Part shown: one piece after another, positions 7,633-16,690 of the stretch
How the letters are laid out: each line of letters opens with the position of its first letter
Numbering within the stretch: position 1 is the first letter of the stretch
Source of the DNA: an uncultured Oscillospiraceae bacterium
GTDB taxonomy: Bacteria > Bacillota > Clostridia > Oscillospirales > Ruminococcaceae
DNA length: 54,262 bases
Assembly: GCA_910587135.1 (NCBI GenBank)
Contig: CAJULF010000001.1
Coordinates: 74,539-128,800 of the forward strand
Direction of reading: 5' to 3'
The notes under the pieces: generated by a model
The model's input: the letters and a program-made list of their open reading frames with translations, nothing else
The model's database searches: none
Told to the model about the DNA's origin: nothing
Position numbers and translations under genes: made by a program

Positions 7633-9039
7633 ATGGGAATACCAGAAATTTTAAGCATTGTAATGGTTGTTCTGCTTTTTGTTGTTATTATATTACAGAT
7701 AATAGGACGCAAAAAGTCCGACATTGGTGAAATAATAACTTTACTGAAACATACTGCTGATGAACAGCGTGATGGTGTGCAAAAACAAATCGCAAGTGGT
7801 GCAACAGAACAGTTTGAGCGTTTTGGTGTTATCCAAAATAGTATCCAGGATACATTGTCGGCGAACCGCGAGGAAGTTAACCGACAACTTAGCGATTTTC
7901 AGCGGCAGATGGAAACAAAGCTGGCAGACATCCAAAATGCCGGAAATAAGAGCAACGAGCAGATTGGACGAACCGTAACAACTGCCCTTCAAAAGAGTCG
8001 TGAGGAGCAAAATAAGCAGCTTCATACCTTTGGAGAACATGTCGACAGCCGCCTTTCCTCTGTTCAACGCACCAACACCGAGAATATCGAAAAGATTAAC
8101 ACCACACTTGAAAATAAAATGAGGGAATTGCAGGAAAGCAACGAAAAGCGGCTTGAGCAGATGCAAGGCGTGGTAGATGAAAAATTGCAGAAAACACTTG
8201 AAACGCGCCTATCCCAATCCTTTGAATTGGTCAGTAAGCAACTTGAAAGTGTAGGTCGGGGACTGGGTGAGATGAAAGCCCTTGCTGCTGACGCTAAGTC
8301 GCTTAAGAACGCCCTCATAAATGTAAAAGAGCGGGGTACATATGGCGAGGTTCGCCTTGAGAAACTACTCTCTGATATACTTGCTCCAAGTCAATATGAA
8401 ATGAATATTGAGATTGCAAACGGTAAACGTGTGGAGTTTGCCATAAAACTCCCTGGCAATGGTGATGTACCGCTGTTCTTGCCAATTGACAGTAAGTTTC
8501 CAATTGAAGATTATAACAGATTGCTTGATGCTGAGGATAAACAGTCAATTGACGATGCAAGACGTTCGCTTACAGCTAAAATTCGAACTTTTGCAAAAGA
8601 GATTCATGACAAATATATAGTTCCTCCCAAGACAACGGATTTTGCGCTGATGTTTTTACCTACTGAAGGGCTGTATGCGGAAGTGGTTCAAAATGCGGCT
8701 TTGTTCGAGGAGCTTCGTGATAGGTATAAGATTACGGCGGTTGGTGCAACTACGCTTTCGGCATTTCTCGCATCACTGCAAATGGGCTTTAAGACGCTTG
8801 CGATCGAGCAACGGTCACAGGAAGTATGGGATACTCTGCGCGCAGTAAAGTCGGAATTTATTAAGTTTGGGGATATGCTTGAAAAAGCGCAAAAGCAGCT
8901 TCAGACAGCTGATAAAACACTCACAGAAATTGTTGGAAAGCGCACTAAGGCGATTAATCGTAAACTACGCAGTGTAGAGGAGTTGACGGAGGCAAATGCG
9001 TCTCTACTGATAGAATTGGATGATACAGCTGATGAGTAA
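7633..9039 (+). CDS. rmuC: DNA recombination protein RmuC
   Basis: A 468-residue RmuC-family protein. It has an N-terminal membrane anchor (about residues 3-24, ILSIVMVVLLFVVIILQII) and a long coiled coil rich in Gln/Glu/Lys (about 50-200). The C-terminal RmuC domain (about 225-440) shows RGTYGEVRLEKLL, an acidic strand with VEFAIKLPG, and LPIDSKFPIEDYNRL, in line with a restriction-endonuclease-like fold. RmuC proteins limit DNA inversions and have been linked to defence against foreign DNA. The start follows AAGGAG. The gene is AT-richer than its neighbours and lies between 210-bp direct repeats, so it was acquired. It breaks up the ancestral pyrG-GNAT order. Confidence 0.92.
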   Translation: MGIPEILSIVMVVLLFVVIILQIIGRKKSDIGEIITLLKHTADEQRDGVQKQIASGATEQFERFGVIQNSIQDTLSANREEVNRQLSDFQRQMETKLADIQNAGNKSNEQIGRTVTTALQKSREEQNKQLHTFGEHVDSRLSSVQRTNTENIEKINTTLENKMRELQESNEKRLEQMQGVVDEKLQKTLETRLSQSFELVSKQLESVGRGLGEMKALAADAKSLKNALINVKERGTYGEVRLEKLLSDILAPSQYEMNIEIANGKRVEFAIKLPGNGDVPLFLPIDSKFPIEDYNRLLDAEDKQSIDDARRSLTAKIRTFAKEIHDKYIVPPKTTDFALMFLPTEGLYAEVVQNAALFEELRDRYKITAVGATTLSAFLASLQMGFKTLAIEQRSQEVWDTLRAVKSEFIKFGDMLEKAQKQLQTADKTLTEIVGKRTKAINRKLRSVEELTEANASLLIELDDTADE

Positions 9040-9066
9040 GTGTGAAAAAGATATTTTAATATTCAT

Positions 9067-9276
9067 GGCGTCTATCGGCAGGGAGGATAGCTGATATCGC
9101 GCAAGCGGAGGATAAGGCATGGAGCATAAGGGTACAGTATATATTGAAACAGAGCGTCTAATACTGCGGCGTTTTACGTTGGGCGACGCGCCCGCAATGT
9201 ATAAAAACTGGGCTTCCGACGATGAGGTCACCAAGTACCTTATGTGGCAGGCACACAGTGATATTTCGGTGAGCGA
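9067..9276 (+). repeat. Right copy of the 210-bp direct repeat
   Basis: Identical to 7298-7507. It begins with a stranded copy of the end of pyrG (codons for IGREDS and the stop), 27 bases after the rmuC stop, and runs into the intact GNAT gene. Confidence 0.97.
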
Positions 9277-9676
9277 AACAGTTCTGCGAGATTGGATTGG
9301 CAATTACGCCAAGGACGATTTTTACCAGTGGGCGATAGTTTTCAAGGAGTATTCCGACGAGCCCGTCGGTTCGATAGCCGTAGTGGAGAATATAGATGAA
9401 ACGGTGCAGAAGGCTCATATCGGATATTGTATCGGAAAGCCGTGGTGGCATAAGGGGATTATGTCTGAAGCGCTTAAGGCGGTCATCGATTTCCTTTTTG
9501 ACGAGGTGGGAGTAAACCGCGTCGAATCCAGGCACGACCCGCGCAATCCCAACTCGGGCGCGGTAATGAAAAAGTGCGGCATGAAGTATGAGGGAACGCA
9601 TAGGCAGTCGGACAGGAACAATCAGGGGATTTGCGACGCTTGTTATTACGCGATACTGGCGGACGAACGGCATTGA
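9119..9676 (+). CDS. GNAT N-acetyltransferase, RimJ/RimL type
   Basis: A 185-residue acetyltransferase that transfers acetyl from acetyl-CoA to an amine, probably a protein N-terminus or a small molecule. It opens with ETERLILRRFTLGDAPAMY, the usual RimJ/RimL beginning. The acetyl-CoA segment is IGKPWWHKGIMSEALKAV, followed by VESRHDPRNPNSGAVMKKCGM with the conserved N-x-x-S near the C-terminus. The start has GCGGAGGATAAGGC upstream. This is the complete copy; its first 53 codons are duplicated upstream of rmuC. ppk1 follows 28 bases later, possibly in the same transcript. Confidence 0.9.
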   Translation: MEHKGTVYIETERLILRRFTLGDAPAMYKNWASDDEVTKYLMWQAHSDISVSETVLRDWIGNYAKDDFYQWAIVFKEYSDEPVGSIAVVENIDETVQKAHIGYCIGKPWWHKGIMSEALKAVIDFLFDEVGVNRVESRHDPRNPNSGAVMKKCGMKYEGTHRQSDRNNQGICDACYYAILADERH

Positions 9677-9704
9677 GGCAGCCAATAAATAAGGAGTTGC
9701 AGGT

Positions 9705-11831
9705 ATGGAAAGTAATTTTTATGACAACCGGGAGCTTTCTTGGCTCAAATTCAACGAAAGAGTGCTTGAAGAAGCGCGCGACGAAGAAACTCCTTTGTTT
9801 GAAAGGCTGAGGTTCGTGCAGATATTCTGCTCGAATCTCGACGAGTTTTTTATGATAAGGTGCGGCAGCCTTAACGACAAGGCAAGCTTTGACCCAAAGG
9901 ACAGAGAAAACAAGACCAATATGACCCCCAAAGAGCAGCTCAACGCGATAGCAAAGCGGGTAAGAGCGCTGCTGCCGGTAAAGGACAGGGCTTACGCGGA
10001 GATAATGCGCGGACTTTCAAAATATGGTGTGGAGCATCTGGCGGAGGATAAGCTGACGCCTGAGGAGGACGCTTTTCTTAAGGCGTTTTTTACGCGTGAG
10101 ATACGTCCGCTGCTGTTTACGGGGATAGTGGATAAAAAGCACCCCGTGCCGTTCCTTAAGAGCGGCGAGATATACATCGGCGCGGCAATAAGAAAGAAAA
10201 CCGACCCCGCGGGCAAAATAACGCTGGGTATACTTCCCGCGTCGGAAAATCTCCCGAGAGTTATATTCCTCCCCAAAACCGGAAAATTTATTTTGTGTGA
10301 GGAGCTGATATCCCGCTACGCGAAGCAGGTGTTCAGCAATTTCGAGATAATCTCCCGTTGCATATTCAGGGTGACAAGAAACGCGGATATAGCTCCCGAT
10401 GAGGGGCTGTTCGACCATGATATGGATTTCCGCGACATAATGAGCAAGCTGGTCAAAAAGCGCAAGAAGCTCAAACCCGTAAGGCTGGAGTTTCAGGGAA
10501 GCCCCGCCGCCGAGGTCGCGGAAAGTATAGCTAAGATACTCGGGATCAAGGGTAATTTTGTTTTCACGCAGAACGCTCCGCTCAACATGGATTTTCTCTC
10601 CGCGCTGGAGCGCAGGCTGGAAAAGCAGAGCGAGCTGTTTTTCCGTCAGTTCGCGCCGCAGAGATCTCCCTATATCGAAACCGACAAACCGATAATAGAG
10701 CAGATAGGGGAGCGGGATATACTGCTGAATTACCCTTACGAAAACATAAACCAGTTTATAAAGCTGCTTGAGGAAGCGGCGGACAATCCGCGGGTAGTGT
10801 CGATAAAGATAACGCTTTACCGCGTGGCGCGGGCAAGCAAGATAATCAACGCGCTTATAAGAGCCGCGGAGAACGGCAAGGACGTGCTGGCGCTGGTGGA
10901 GCTGCGCGCGAGGTTCGACGAGGAGAACAACATCGGCTGGTCAAAGCGCCTTGAAGAAGCGGGAGTTACGGTAATATACGGTCTGGAGGAGCTTAAGGTG
11001 CACTCCAAGCTGCTGCTGATAACCCTGCGCGACGGCGACGGTGTAAGCTATATCACGCAGATAGGAACGGGAAACTACAACGAGCGCACCTCACGGCTGT
11101 ATACCGATCTTTGCCTTATGACGGCGGACAGGGATTTCGGTTCGGACGCGTCGGTGGTGTTTAACGCGCTTATGGTGGGGAATACTGTTGAAAGCACCAA
11201 CAAGCTGCTGGTCGCTCCCAAGGGACTTAAAAGCCGTATCGTGGAGTTTATCGACAATGAGATAACCTACGGAGCGGAGGGATATATCGGCATAAAAATG
11301 AATTCCCTGACGGACAAGGACATTATTGAAAAGCTTGCCGAGGCAAGCCGCGCGGGAGTTAAGATCGAGATAGTGGTAAGAGGTATATGCTGCCTTGTCG
11401 CGGGCGTTGAGGGAAGCACGGAGAATATAAGAGTTATCTCCATCGTTGGCAGATTTCTGGAGCATAGCCGAATATATATTTTCGGCAAGGGAGAGCGCCG
11501 CCGCGTATATATCTCCAGTGCCGATTTCATGACCCGCAACACCGAGCGCCGCGTGGAGGTAGCCGCGCCCATACTTGACCGCGCTCTTGCTGACAGGATA
11601 GCGTCGACCTTTGAGCTTATGCTGAGGGATAACGTAAAGGCGCGTGAGCAGGGCAGCGACGGCTTGTACCGTCATGTTGAGCGCTCAGAGGGCGAAGAGC
11701 CGCTGAATTCTCAGCTGTATTTCTACGAGCAGGCATACAGGGCGGCGGAGCAGCAGACCGCTCCCGCTTCGGAGTATATTCCCCCAAAAGAGCATACCGC
11801 CGTAAGGGTTAAGATCAGAAAAATAAAGTAG
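9705..11831 (+). CDS. ppk1: Polyphosphate kinase 1
   Basis: Reversibly makes inorganic polyphosphate from ATP. The 708 residues and the domain order N, H, C1, C2 are those of PPK1. It starts NRELSWLKFNERVLEEA, the family signature. H433 (LKVHSKLLL) is the phosphorylated histidine in the phospholipase-D-like C1 domain, and H587 (FLEHSRIYIF) is the second catalytic histidine in C2. The gene begins 28 bases after the GNAT stop with AAGGAGTTGCAGGT as its ribosome site. No exopolyphosphatase gene is next to it. Confidence 0.96.
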   Translation: MESNFYDNRELSWLKFNERVLEEARDEETPLFERLRFVQIFCSNLDEFFMIRCGSLNDKASFDPKDRENKTNMTPKEQLNAIAKRVRALLPVKDRAYAEIMRGLSKYGVEHLAEDKLTPEEDAFLKAFFTREIRPLLFTGIVDKKHPVPFLKSGEIYIGAAIRKKTDPAGKITLGILPASENLPRVIFLPKTGKFILCEELISRYAKQVFSNFEIISRCIFRVTRNADIAPDEGLFDHDMDFRDIMSKLVKKRKKLKPVRLEFQGSPAAEVAESIAKILGIKGNFVFTQNAPLNMDFLSALERRLEKQSELFFRQFAPQRSPYIETDKPIIEQIGERDILLNYPYENINQFIKLLEEAADNPRVVSIKITLYRVARASKIINALIRAAENGKDVLALVELRARFDEENNIGWSKRLEEAGVTVIYGLEELKVHSKLLLITLRDGDGVSYITQIGTGNYNERTSRLYTDLCLMTADRDFGSDASVVFNALMVGNTVESTNKLLVAPKGLKSRIVEFIDNEITYGAEGYIGIKMNSLTDKDIIEKLAEASRAGVKIEIVVRGICCLVAGVEGSTENIRVISIVGRFLEHSRIYIFGKGERRRVYISSADFMTRNTERRVEVAAPILDRALADRIASTFELMLRDNVKAREQGSDGLYRHVERSEGEEPLNSQLYFYEQAYRAAEQQTAPASEYIPPKEHTAVRVKIRKIK

Positions 11832-11888
11832 AGCTTGATGGGACGCTGCTCCCGATTTGAAGTTTTGCATAAAAAGGATAACGTATAA

Positions 11889-14222
11889 ATGAAATCGATC
11901 AATATCGCGATAACCGCCGCCAGCTTCAGTGGCAACAAGGGCGCGGCGGCAATGCTGCAAAGCAGTATAAAACAGCTTAAGGAGCACTACGGGGAGCGTA
12001 TCAATTTTTATCTGATGTCGACTTATCCCAGGGAGGACAGAAAGCTGATAGCTGAAATGCCGGAGAGATATGATATAAAGGTGGTAAACGCAAAGCCCGA
12101 GCGGCTGATGTTTCTCACCTTTCCGCTGGCGATACTGTATAAGGGGCTGCCGTTTTTGCGGAAGCTGCTGAAAAAGGACAAGATCATCAAGGCATATTCA
12201 CAGTGCGATATCGTGATTGACGAGGCAGGAATCTCCTTTGTGGACAGCAGGGGATTTGTGATGAATACCTATGCGTTCGTGTGCGCGGCGGTGCCTATGC
12301 TGTGCGGAGTTCCCGTGGTGAAGTACTCGCAGGCGATGGGGTCTTTCAAGAGCTCGTGGAACAGATTTCTTGCGAAGTGGATACTCCCCAAGATAAAGCT
12401 GATATGCGCAAGGGGAGAGATCACTCTTGAAAATTTAAGGGAGATTGGCGTGACCAAAAACGTGAAGCTGTGTGCCGACGGAGCGTTCACCATGCCCGAC
12501 AGTGATTATTGGGCGGGTCAGGTGAAGCGCATCTGTTCCAAGACCAATTTTTACAAGAAGCCCGTTATCGCCGTTTCAATTTCAAGCGTGGTGCAGAAGA
12601 AATGCCGCAAAATGGGAATTGACTACAAGAGCGTGATGACGGATTTCATAAACCGTCTTAACTCTAAGGATTACAACGTGCTCATTATTGCCAATGCCGC
12701 CCGCGAGGGCAGCGACAAGCCCCGCAACAACGATCTGATGATCTGCACCGAGGTCTACGAGAGCGTAAAGGACAGGTCAAAGGTGCGCTGGTATCCTCGT
12801 GAGATGGCTCCCGAGGAGATACGCGAGCTGCTTGCACGGTGCGAGGCGCTGGTGGCTTCGAGATTTCACGCCATGATAGGCGCTTTGGAAAAGGGAGTTC
12901 CGACACTGCTGCTGGGCTGGTCGCATAAGTATAAAGAGGTTCTCGATATGTTTGAGCTGGGGGAGTATGCTATGGATTTCTCCGAGCTTAACTGCGATAC
13001 CCTGTGGGAGAGATTCCTCGGGCTTATGGAGCAAAGCGAAGACGTAAAGGCTAAAATAGCCGAAAATCTACCGAGAGTAAAAGAGAGCTCCCTTGAAAAT
13101 ATACGGCTTATCGCGGATTATATCGATGTTCTGCTGTATGTGCCGGACAAGGTGAAGCTGCTGGACTTCAATAACCCCGACAAATATATCGGAGAGCATA
13201 TCTGCTGCCGTATGGGGTATGCCGCCGATGAAACAATACGGGCAAACGCCGCATCGGGCGGAATGATAACCGCGCTGCTGTGCCATCTGCTGAAAACCAA
13301 GCAGATTGACGGCGCATGGGTCACCCGCAGCGAGATAAAGGACGGAAAGCTCGGCTACAAGACCATTATCGCCACCACCCCCGAGCAGCTGCGTGAAAGC
13401 TCCTCGTCGGTATATATGCATATGCCGCTTATGAAGCATATTGATATGCTTGAAGAGTTTAAGGGTAAACTGGCGGTAGTGCTTGTTCCCTGCCAGATGA
13501 GAGCGTTTTCGAAAATGCTGGAGAGCCGCCCCGATCTTAAAAATAAAATCGTGCTCAAACTGGGCTTGTATTGCAGCGGAAGTCACCATGAAAACGCGAC
13601 GCTGGTTCCTCTTCACAAGGCGGGCATATCGCTCGAGGGAGCAAAGCGTATCTATTACCGCCGCGGTCACTGGCGCGGGCTTTCAACGGTGCAGTATGAG
13701 GATGGCAGCGAGAAAACTCTGTCCTATTCCAAAACCATCTGCGCATATAAGAACGCCTACTTTTTCAGCCGAGGCAGCTGCATGGTGTGCCAGGATCAGT
13801 TCGGGTATGAAGCGGATATCAGTTTTGGCGATATCTGGCTTAAGGAAATGAAGAAAAATCCCATCAAGCACACAAGCTGCATTATACGCACGGAAAACGC
13901 GCTGAGAATGTACCGCTCTGCGGTAAAGGCGGGCGTTATCGTAGACGACAGGATAGACGACGAGCATATCCTGCGCAGCCAGAAGCGTGCGCTTGTGTTC
14001 AAGTGGAACTGCGCGAAAGCCAAGTGGAGAGCCTTTGCCGATGAGGGCAAGGTGCTGAACGTGGATATAGACAGCGTATGCAAATGGAACCACAAGCTCG
14101 CCTACAAGCTGGCGGCAAGGAATATGCGGTACAGCGCGGAGCACCCCGAAAAGGTGGAAAAGCTGCCGACATGGCTGGTGTATTATTATATGTGCTTTAT
14201 CAGGGTTCTGCTGAGTTTCTGA
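11889..14222 (+). CDS. Fusion: polysaccharide pyruvyl transferase domain + F420 hydrogenase/dehydrogenase beta-subunit-like domain
   Basis: A 777-residue two-domain protein. Residues about 1-400 are a polysaccharide pyruvyl transferase, GT-B-like: N-terminal ITAASFSGNKGAAAML, then VASRFHAMIGALEKGVP near 330. Residues about 430-745 are an FrhB/FdhB-type domain: ASGGMITALLCHLL, VLVPCQMRAF, LGLYCSGSHHE and SCMVCQDQFGYEADISFGD. The cysteines in these motifs are the likely iron-sulphur or redox ligands. The pyruvyl transferase adds ketal pyruvate to surface glycans; the FrhB-like partner commonly sits beside it in exopolysaccharide clusters, with unclear role. No glycosyltransferase cluster surrounds it here. 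The start follows AAAAAGGATAACGTATAA, a modest ribosome site. Confidence 0.88.
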   Translation: MKSINIAITAASFSGNKGAAAMLQSSIKQLKEHYGERINFYLMSTYPREDRKLIAEMPERYDIKVVNAKPERLMFLTFPLAILYKGLPFLRKLLKKDKIIKAYSQCDIVIDEAGISFVDSRGFVMNTYAFVCAAVPMLCGVPVVKYSQAMGSFKSSWNRFLAKWILPKIKLICARGEITLENLREIGVTKNVKLCADGAFTMPDSDYWAGQVKRICSKTNFYKKPVIAVSISSVVQKKCRKMGIDYKSVMTDFINRLNSKDYNVLIIANAAREGSDKPRNNDLMICTEVYESVKDRSKVRWYPREMAPEEIRELLARCEALVASRFHAMIGALEKGVPTLLLGWSHKYKEVLDMFELGEYAMDFSELNCDTLWERFLGLMEQSEDVKAKIAENLPRVKESSLENIRLIADYIDVLLYVPDKVKLLDFNNPDKYIGEHICCRMGYAADETIRANAASGGMITALLCHLLKTKQIDGAWVTRSEIKDGKLGYKTIIATTPEQLRESSSSVYMHMPLMKHIDMLEEFKGKLAVVLVPCQMRAFSKMLESRPDLKNKIVLKLGLYCSGSHHENATLVPLHKAGISLEGAKRIYYRRGHWRGLSTVQYEDGSEKTLSYSKTICAYKNAYFFSRGSCMVCQDQFGYEADISFGDIWLKEMKKNPIKHTSCIIRTENALRMYRSAVKAGVIVDDRIDDEHILRSQKRALVFKWNCAKAKWRAFADEGKVLNVDIDSVCKWNHKLAYKLAARNMRYSAEHPEKVEKLPTWLVYYYMCFIRVLLSF

Positions 14223-14244
14223 CGGATAATTGCGGAGGTATTAT

Positions 14245-15021
14245 ATGGAGGATATCACACCCGAGGTGAGGAAGTTTTTAAGCTGCTTCAAAGCGCGCCC
14301 CGGTATGTATACGGGTCATGACGGAATGATAACGGAGCTGCAGCTGTTTGTTTATGGAATGCAAGCCTTTCCCCTTATTTACGGTGATGGTGACAAGGTC
14401 TGCATAATACCTCGTGAATTTCATGATTTTACCGCGAAATATTACGGCGAAAGCTCCTCGGTAATGGGCTGGCGCAATATTATTCTTAAGCATGAGCTTG
14501 ATGAGCGCTCCGCTTTCGAGAAATTCTGGGATATTCTGGACGAATGTCTGATAAGCGGCGGTTTCGAGCCGTTGGAAAAAATCGAACCGTCTTCCACGAA
14601 ATACGAGCGCCGCGATACCATCGACCATGTATTGTACTGTGACCTTGCGGCGCTGGCGGATTCATTCTGCCGCGTTTTCAAGCGGGACAGAACCGCGGTT
14701 TTGCTGCGGTTTGGGGATCTGTACCGCACCCCCGGCTTTTACGGTCTTGCGGTCTGGAGGGATAATTTTCCCGTCGGAGCGGTGATCGGAAATGTTGAAA
14801 AAACCGACGAAGGTGAGATATACCGTTTATCGGAGCTTTGGGTGATACCCGAAGAGCGGCATAAGGGATACGCGCGGCAGCTTTTGAACGAGCTGCGTGA
14901 GAGACAGAGCTTTTGCGGTGTAAGCCGCTTTTACGCGGCGGCGGAGGAAGAGCAGGCTAAAGCGCTTGAAAACCTCGGCTTTACCGACGGAGGCTGCCTA
15001 AGGATCGTGGAGTTACACTGA
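14245..15021 (+). CDS. Two-domain protein with C-terminal GNAT acetyltransferase
   Basis: 258 residues from ATG 14245, which has GCGGAGGT upstream; a TTG at 14230 is in frame but lacks a site. Residues about 1-140 are an unrecognised acidic domain (MEDITPEVRKFLSCF..., GMYTGHDGMITELQLFV). Residues about 145-258 form a GNAT fold with the acetyl-CoA loop RHKGYARQLL, preceded by RLSELWVIPEE and ending in ALENLGFTDGG. The substrate is unknown. It follows the pyruvyltransferase fusion by 22 bases and precedes another GNAT gene by 20 bases, so the three may be co-transcribed. Confidence 0.8.
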   Translation: MEDITPEVRKFLSCFKARPGMYTGHDGMITELQLFVYGMQAFPLIYGDGDKVCIIPREFHDFTAKYYGESSSVMGWRNIILKHELDERSAFEKFWDILDECLISGGFEPLEKIEPSSTKYERRDTIDHVLYCDLAALADSFCRVFKRDRTAVLLRFGDLYRTPGFYGLAVWRDNFPVGAVIGNVEKTDEGEIYRLSELWVIPEERHKGYARQLLNELRERQSFCGVSRFYAAAEEEQAKALENLGFTDGGCLRIVELH

Positions 15022-15040
15022 AACCATGATGGAGGGCAAA

Positions 15041-15514
15041 ATGGATTATACAATAAGACAAATTGATGAATCAGAATACCCTTTGTTGAATGATTTTCTG
15101 TACGAAGCGATATTTATTCCCGAGGGAGTTACCCCTCCTCCGAAGTCTATAATAAATTCCCCAGAGCTTCAGGTCTACGTTAAAGGCTTTGGCGAACAGC
15201 CCCATGACACGGCGCTTGTTGCCGAAGCGGAGGGAAAGGTCGTCGGAGCGGTCTGGGTGCGCGTAATGAACGATTACGGTCACATTGACGATGATACTCC
15301 CTCTTTTGCGATATCTTTGTATAAGGAGTACCGCGGTTTCGGTATAGGAACGGCTTTGATGAGCGCAATGCTTGATGTGCTTAAGGAGAACGGATATAAG
15401 AGGGCATCTCTGGCGGTGCAAAAGGAAAACTATGCTTTGAAGCTGTACTTAAAAGCGGGATTTGAGATAATCGGCGAAAACAAAGAGGAATATATAATGC
15501 TGATTCGACTGTAA
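15041..15514 (+). CDS. GNAT family N-acetyltransferase
   Basis: 157 residues starting MDYTIRQIDESEYPLL, placed at ATG 15041 by GGAGGG at 15031-15036; an ATG at 15026 lies upstream of that site. The fold is a single GNAT domain. The acetyl-CoA loop is EYRGFGIGTALMSAML, followed by RASLAVQKENYALKLYLKAGFE, which holds the conserved Asn and Tyr. ALVAEAEGKVVGAVWVRVM forms the central strands. The acceptor cannot be predicted. It sits last in a run of three co-directional genes before a leader repeat. Confidence 0.88.
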   Translation: MDYTIRQIDESEYPLLNDFLYEAIFIPEGVTPPPKSIINSPELQVYVKGFGEQPHDTALVAEAEGKVVGAVWVRVMNDYGHIDDDTPSFAISLYKEYRGFGIGTALMSAMLDVLKENGYKRASLAVQKENYALKLYLKAGFEIIGENKEEYIMLIRL

Positions 15515-15524
15515 GACGAAAGCG

Positions 15525-15662
15525 ACGTAACGCCCACGCGGGAATTTTTCCGCAAGCCGCTGCGAAAGCGCAGTGTAGCATAAGCGGAACGGAGCTTTTG
15601 CGGCGAGATAGCATATTCCAACGAAAAGCGTTGGAATGTGCGGTGCGGAAAAATTCAAATCG
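15525..15662 (+). repeat. Leader repeat upstream of the LPG-synthase-like gene
   Basis: The arms CGCGGGAATTTTTCCGC (about 15538) and GCGGTGCGGAAAAATTCAAAT (about 15640) enclose CCGCTGCGAAAGC..GCTTTTGCGG and a separate ATTCCAACG-AAAAG-CGTTGGAAT hairpin (about 15613-15636). The architecture matches the pyrG and DHHW copies, but the inner palindrome has a different sequence. The ribosome site of the next gene (AGAGGGAAAG) follows at once. Confidence 0.7.
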
Positions 15663-15677
15663 AAATAAGAGGGAAAG

Positions 15678-16622
15678 ATGAAGCTCAAAATAAACAAGGA
15701 CAAACTGCTTAAAGCCCTGAAAATAATTTTCGGGGTTCTGGTCGTCGTTTTTCTGGCGTGGTATTTCCGGAAAAACTGGGATGAGTTTTCCGAAAAAATA
15801 ATGAGCGTGAATATCGGTATTTTCATTGTGTCAATGCTGTTTTATTTTGTCTATAAGATAACCCTTGCCTCGCTGTGGCACTACATCACCAAAATAAACG
15901 GCTGTTCCATAAGATACGAAAAGGCGGTCACAAGCTATCTTTACTCCATACTCGGAAAATATATCCCCGGAAAGGTATTCATGCTTGCCGCAAGGCTTAC
16001 CTATTATAAAGAGGAGGAAGCGCCGCTTTCCAAGGTAACGGTCTGCTTTTTTATCGAGAACGTCTGCACGCTGCTGGGAGCGGCAATGCTGTTTATCGTT
16101 TCGCTGTTCTTTTTCCCGAATGAACTGCTGGAAAACTACAAGTGGCTCACGCTGCTGCTTATAGCCGCGTTTTTCGTGTGTATTCACCCGAAAATAATCA
16201 ATTTTGTACTGCGGCTTATCGGGAAAATTTTCAAGAAAAATCTTGAAATACCCATGAAATATTCTCAGATGTTAAAGGTAGTGCTTTTGTTTATCGGCAA
16301 CTGGCTTATTGTCGGCTTCGGATTTTTTATTCTGACAAAATCCATATATCCCGCCGTGGAGTGGTCGCAGATGCTGTACTGTGCGGGGATATGGGGCGTT
16401 TCGGCTATCATGGGTATTCTGGCGATATTTGCTCCCTCGGGGCTGGGCGTAAGAGAGGGCATAATCGTTGCGGGGCTTATGCTCATAATGCCGCAGAGCG
16501 ACGCTATGGTTATATCGGTGGTTTCCAGATTGTGGCAGACTATCCCCGAGCTTCTGCTGGTCGCGATGGCGTTTGTATATTCGAGAATACGCAGGCTGAG
16601 CGGCATGAAGCCAAGTTCCTGA
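15678..16622 (+). CDS. Lysylphosphatidylglycerol synthase/flippase-type integral membrane protein (UPF0104/AglD family)
   Basis: 314 residues, mostly hydrophobic, with about eight membrane helices, the first at residues 14-29 (LKIIFGVLVVVFLAWY). The family signature APSGLGVREG occurs near residue 255, and SYLYSILGKYIPGKVFML is the conserved early loop. The family includes the flippase half of MprF and AglD-like proteins that act on lipid-linked substrates. There is no soluble lysyl-transferase domain here, so it is a stand-alone membrane half whose substrate is unknown. The ribosome site is AGAGGGAAAG. It is preceded by a leader repeat. Confidence 0.87.
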   Translation: MKLKINKDKLLKALKIIFGVLVVVFLAWYFRKNWDEFSEKIMSVNIGIFIVSMLFYFVYKITLASLWHYITKINGCSIRYEKAVTSYLYSILGKYIPGKVFMLAARLTYYKEEEAPLSKVTVCFFIENVCTLLGAAMLFIVSLFFFPNELLENYKWLTLLLIAAFFVCIHPKIINFVLRLIGKIFKKNLEIPMKYSQMLKVVLLFIGNWLIVGFGFFILTKSIYPAVEWSQMLYCAGIWGVSAIMGILAIFAPSGLGVREGIIVAGLMLIMPQSDAMVISVVSRLWQTIPELLLVAMAFVYSRIRRLSGMKPSS

Positions 16623-16690
16623 TATAATACAAATTGGAATTAAGAGAGGGTTTTATACTTTTTGTGTTGATTTTATGCGGGGTGATTATT

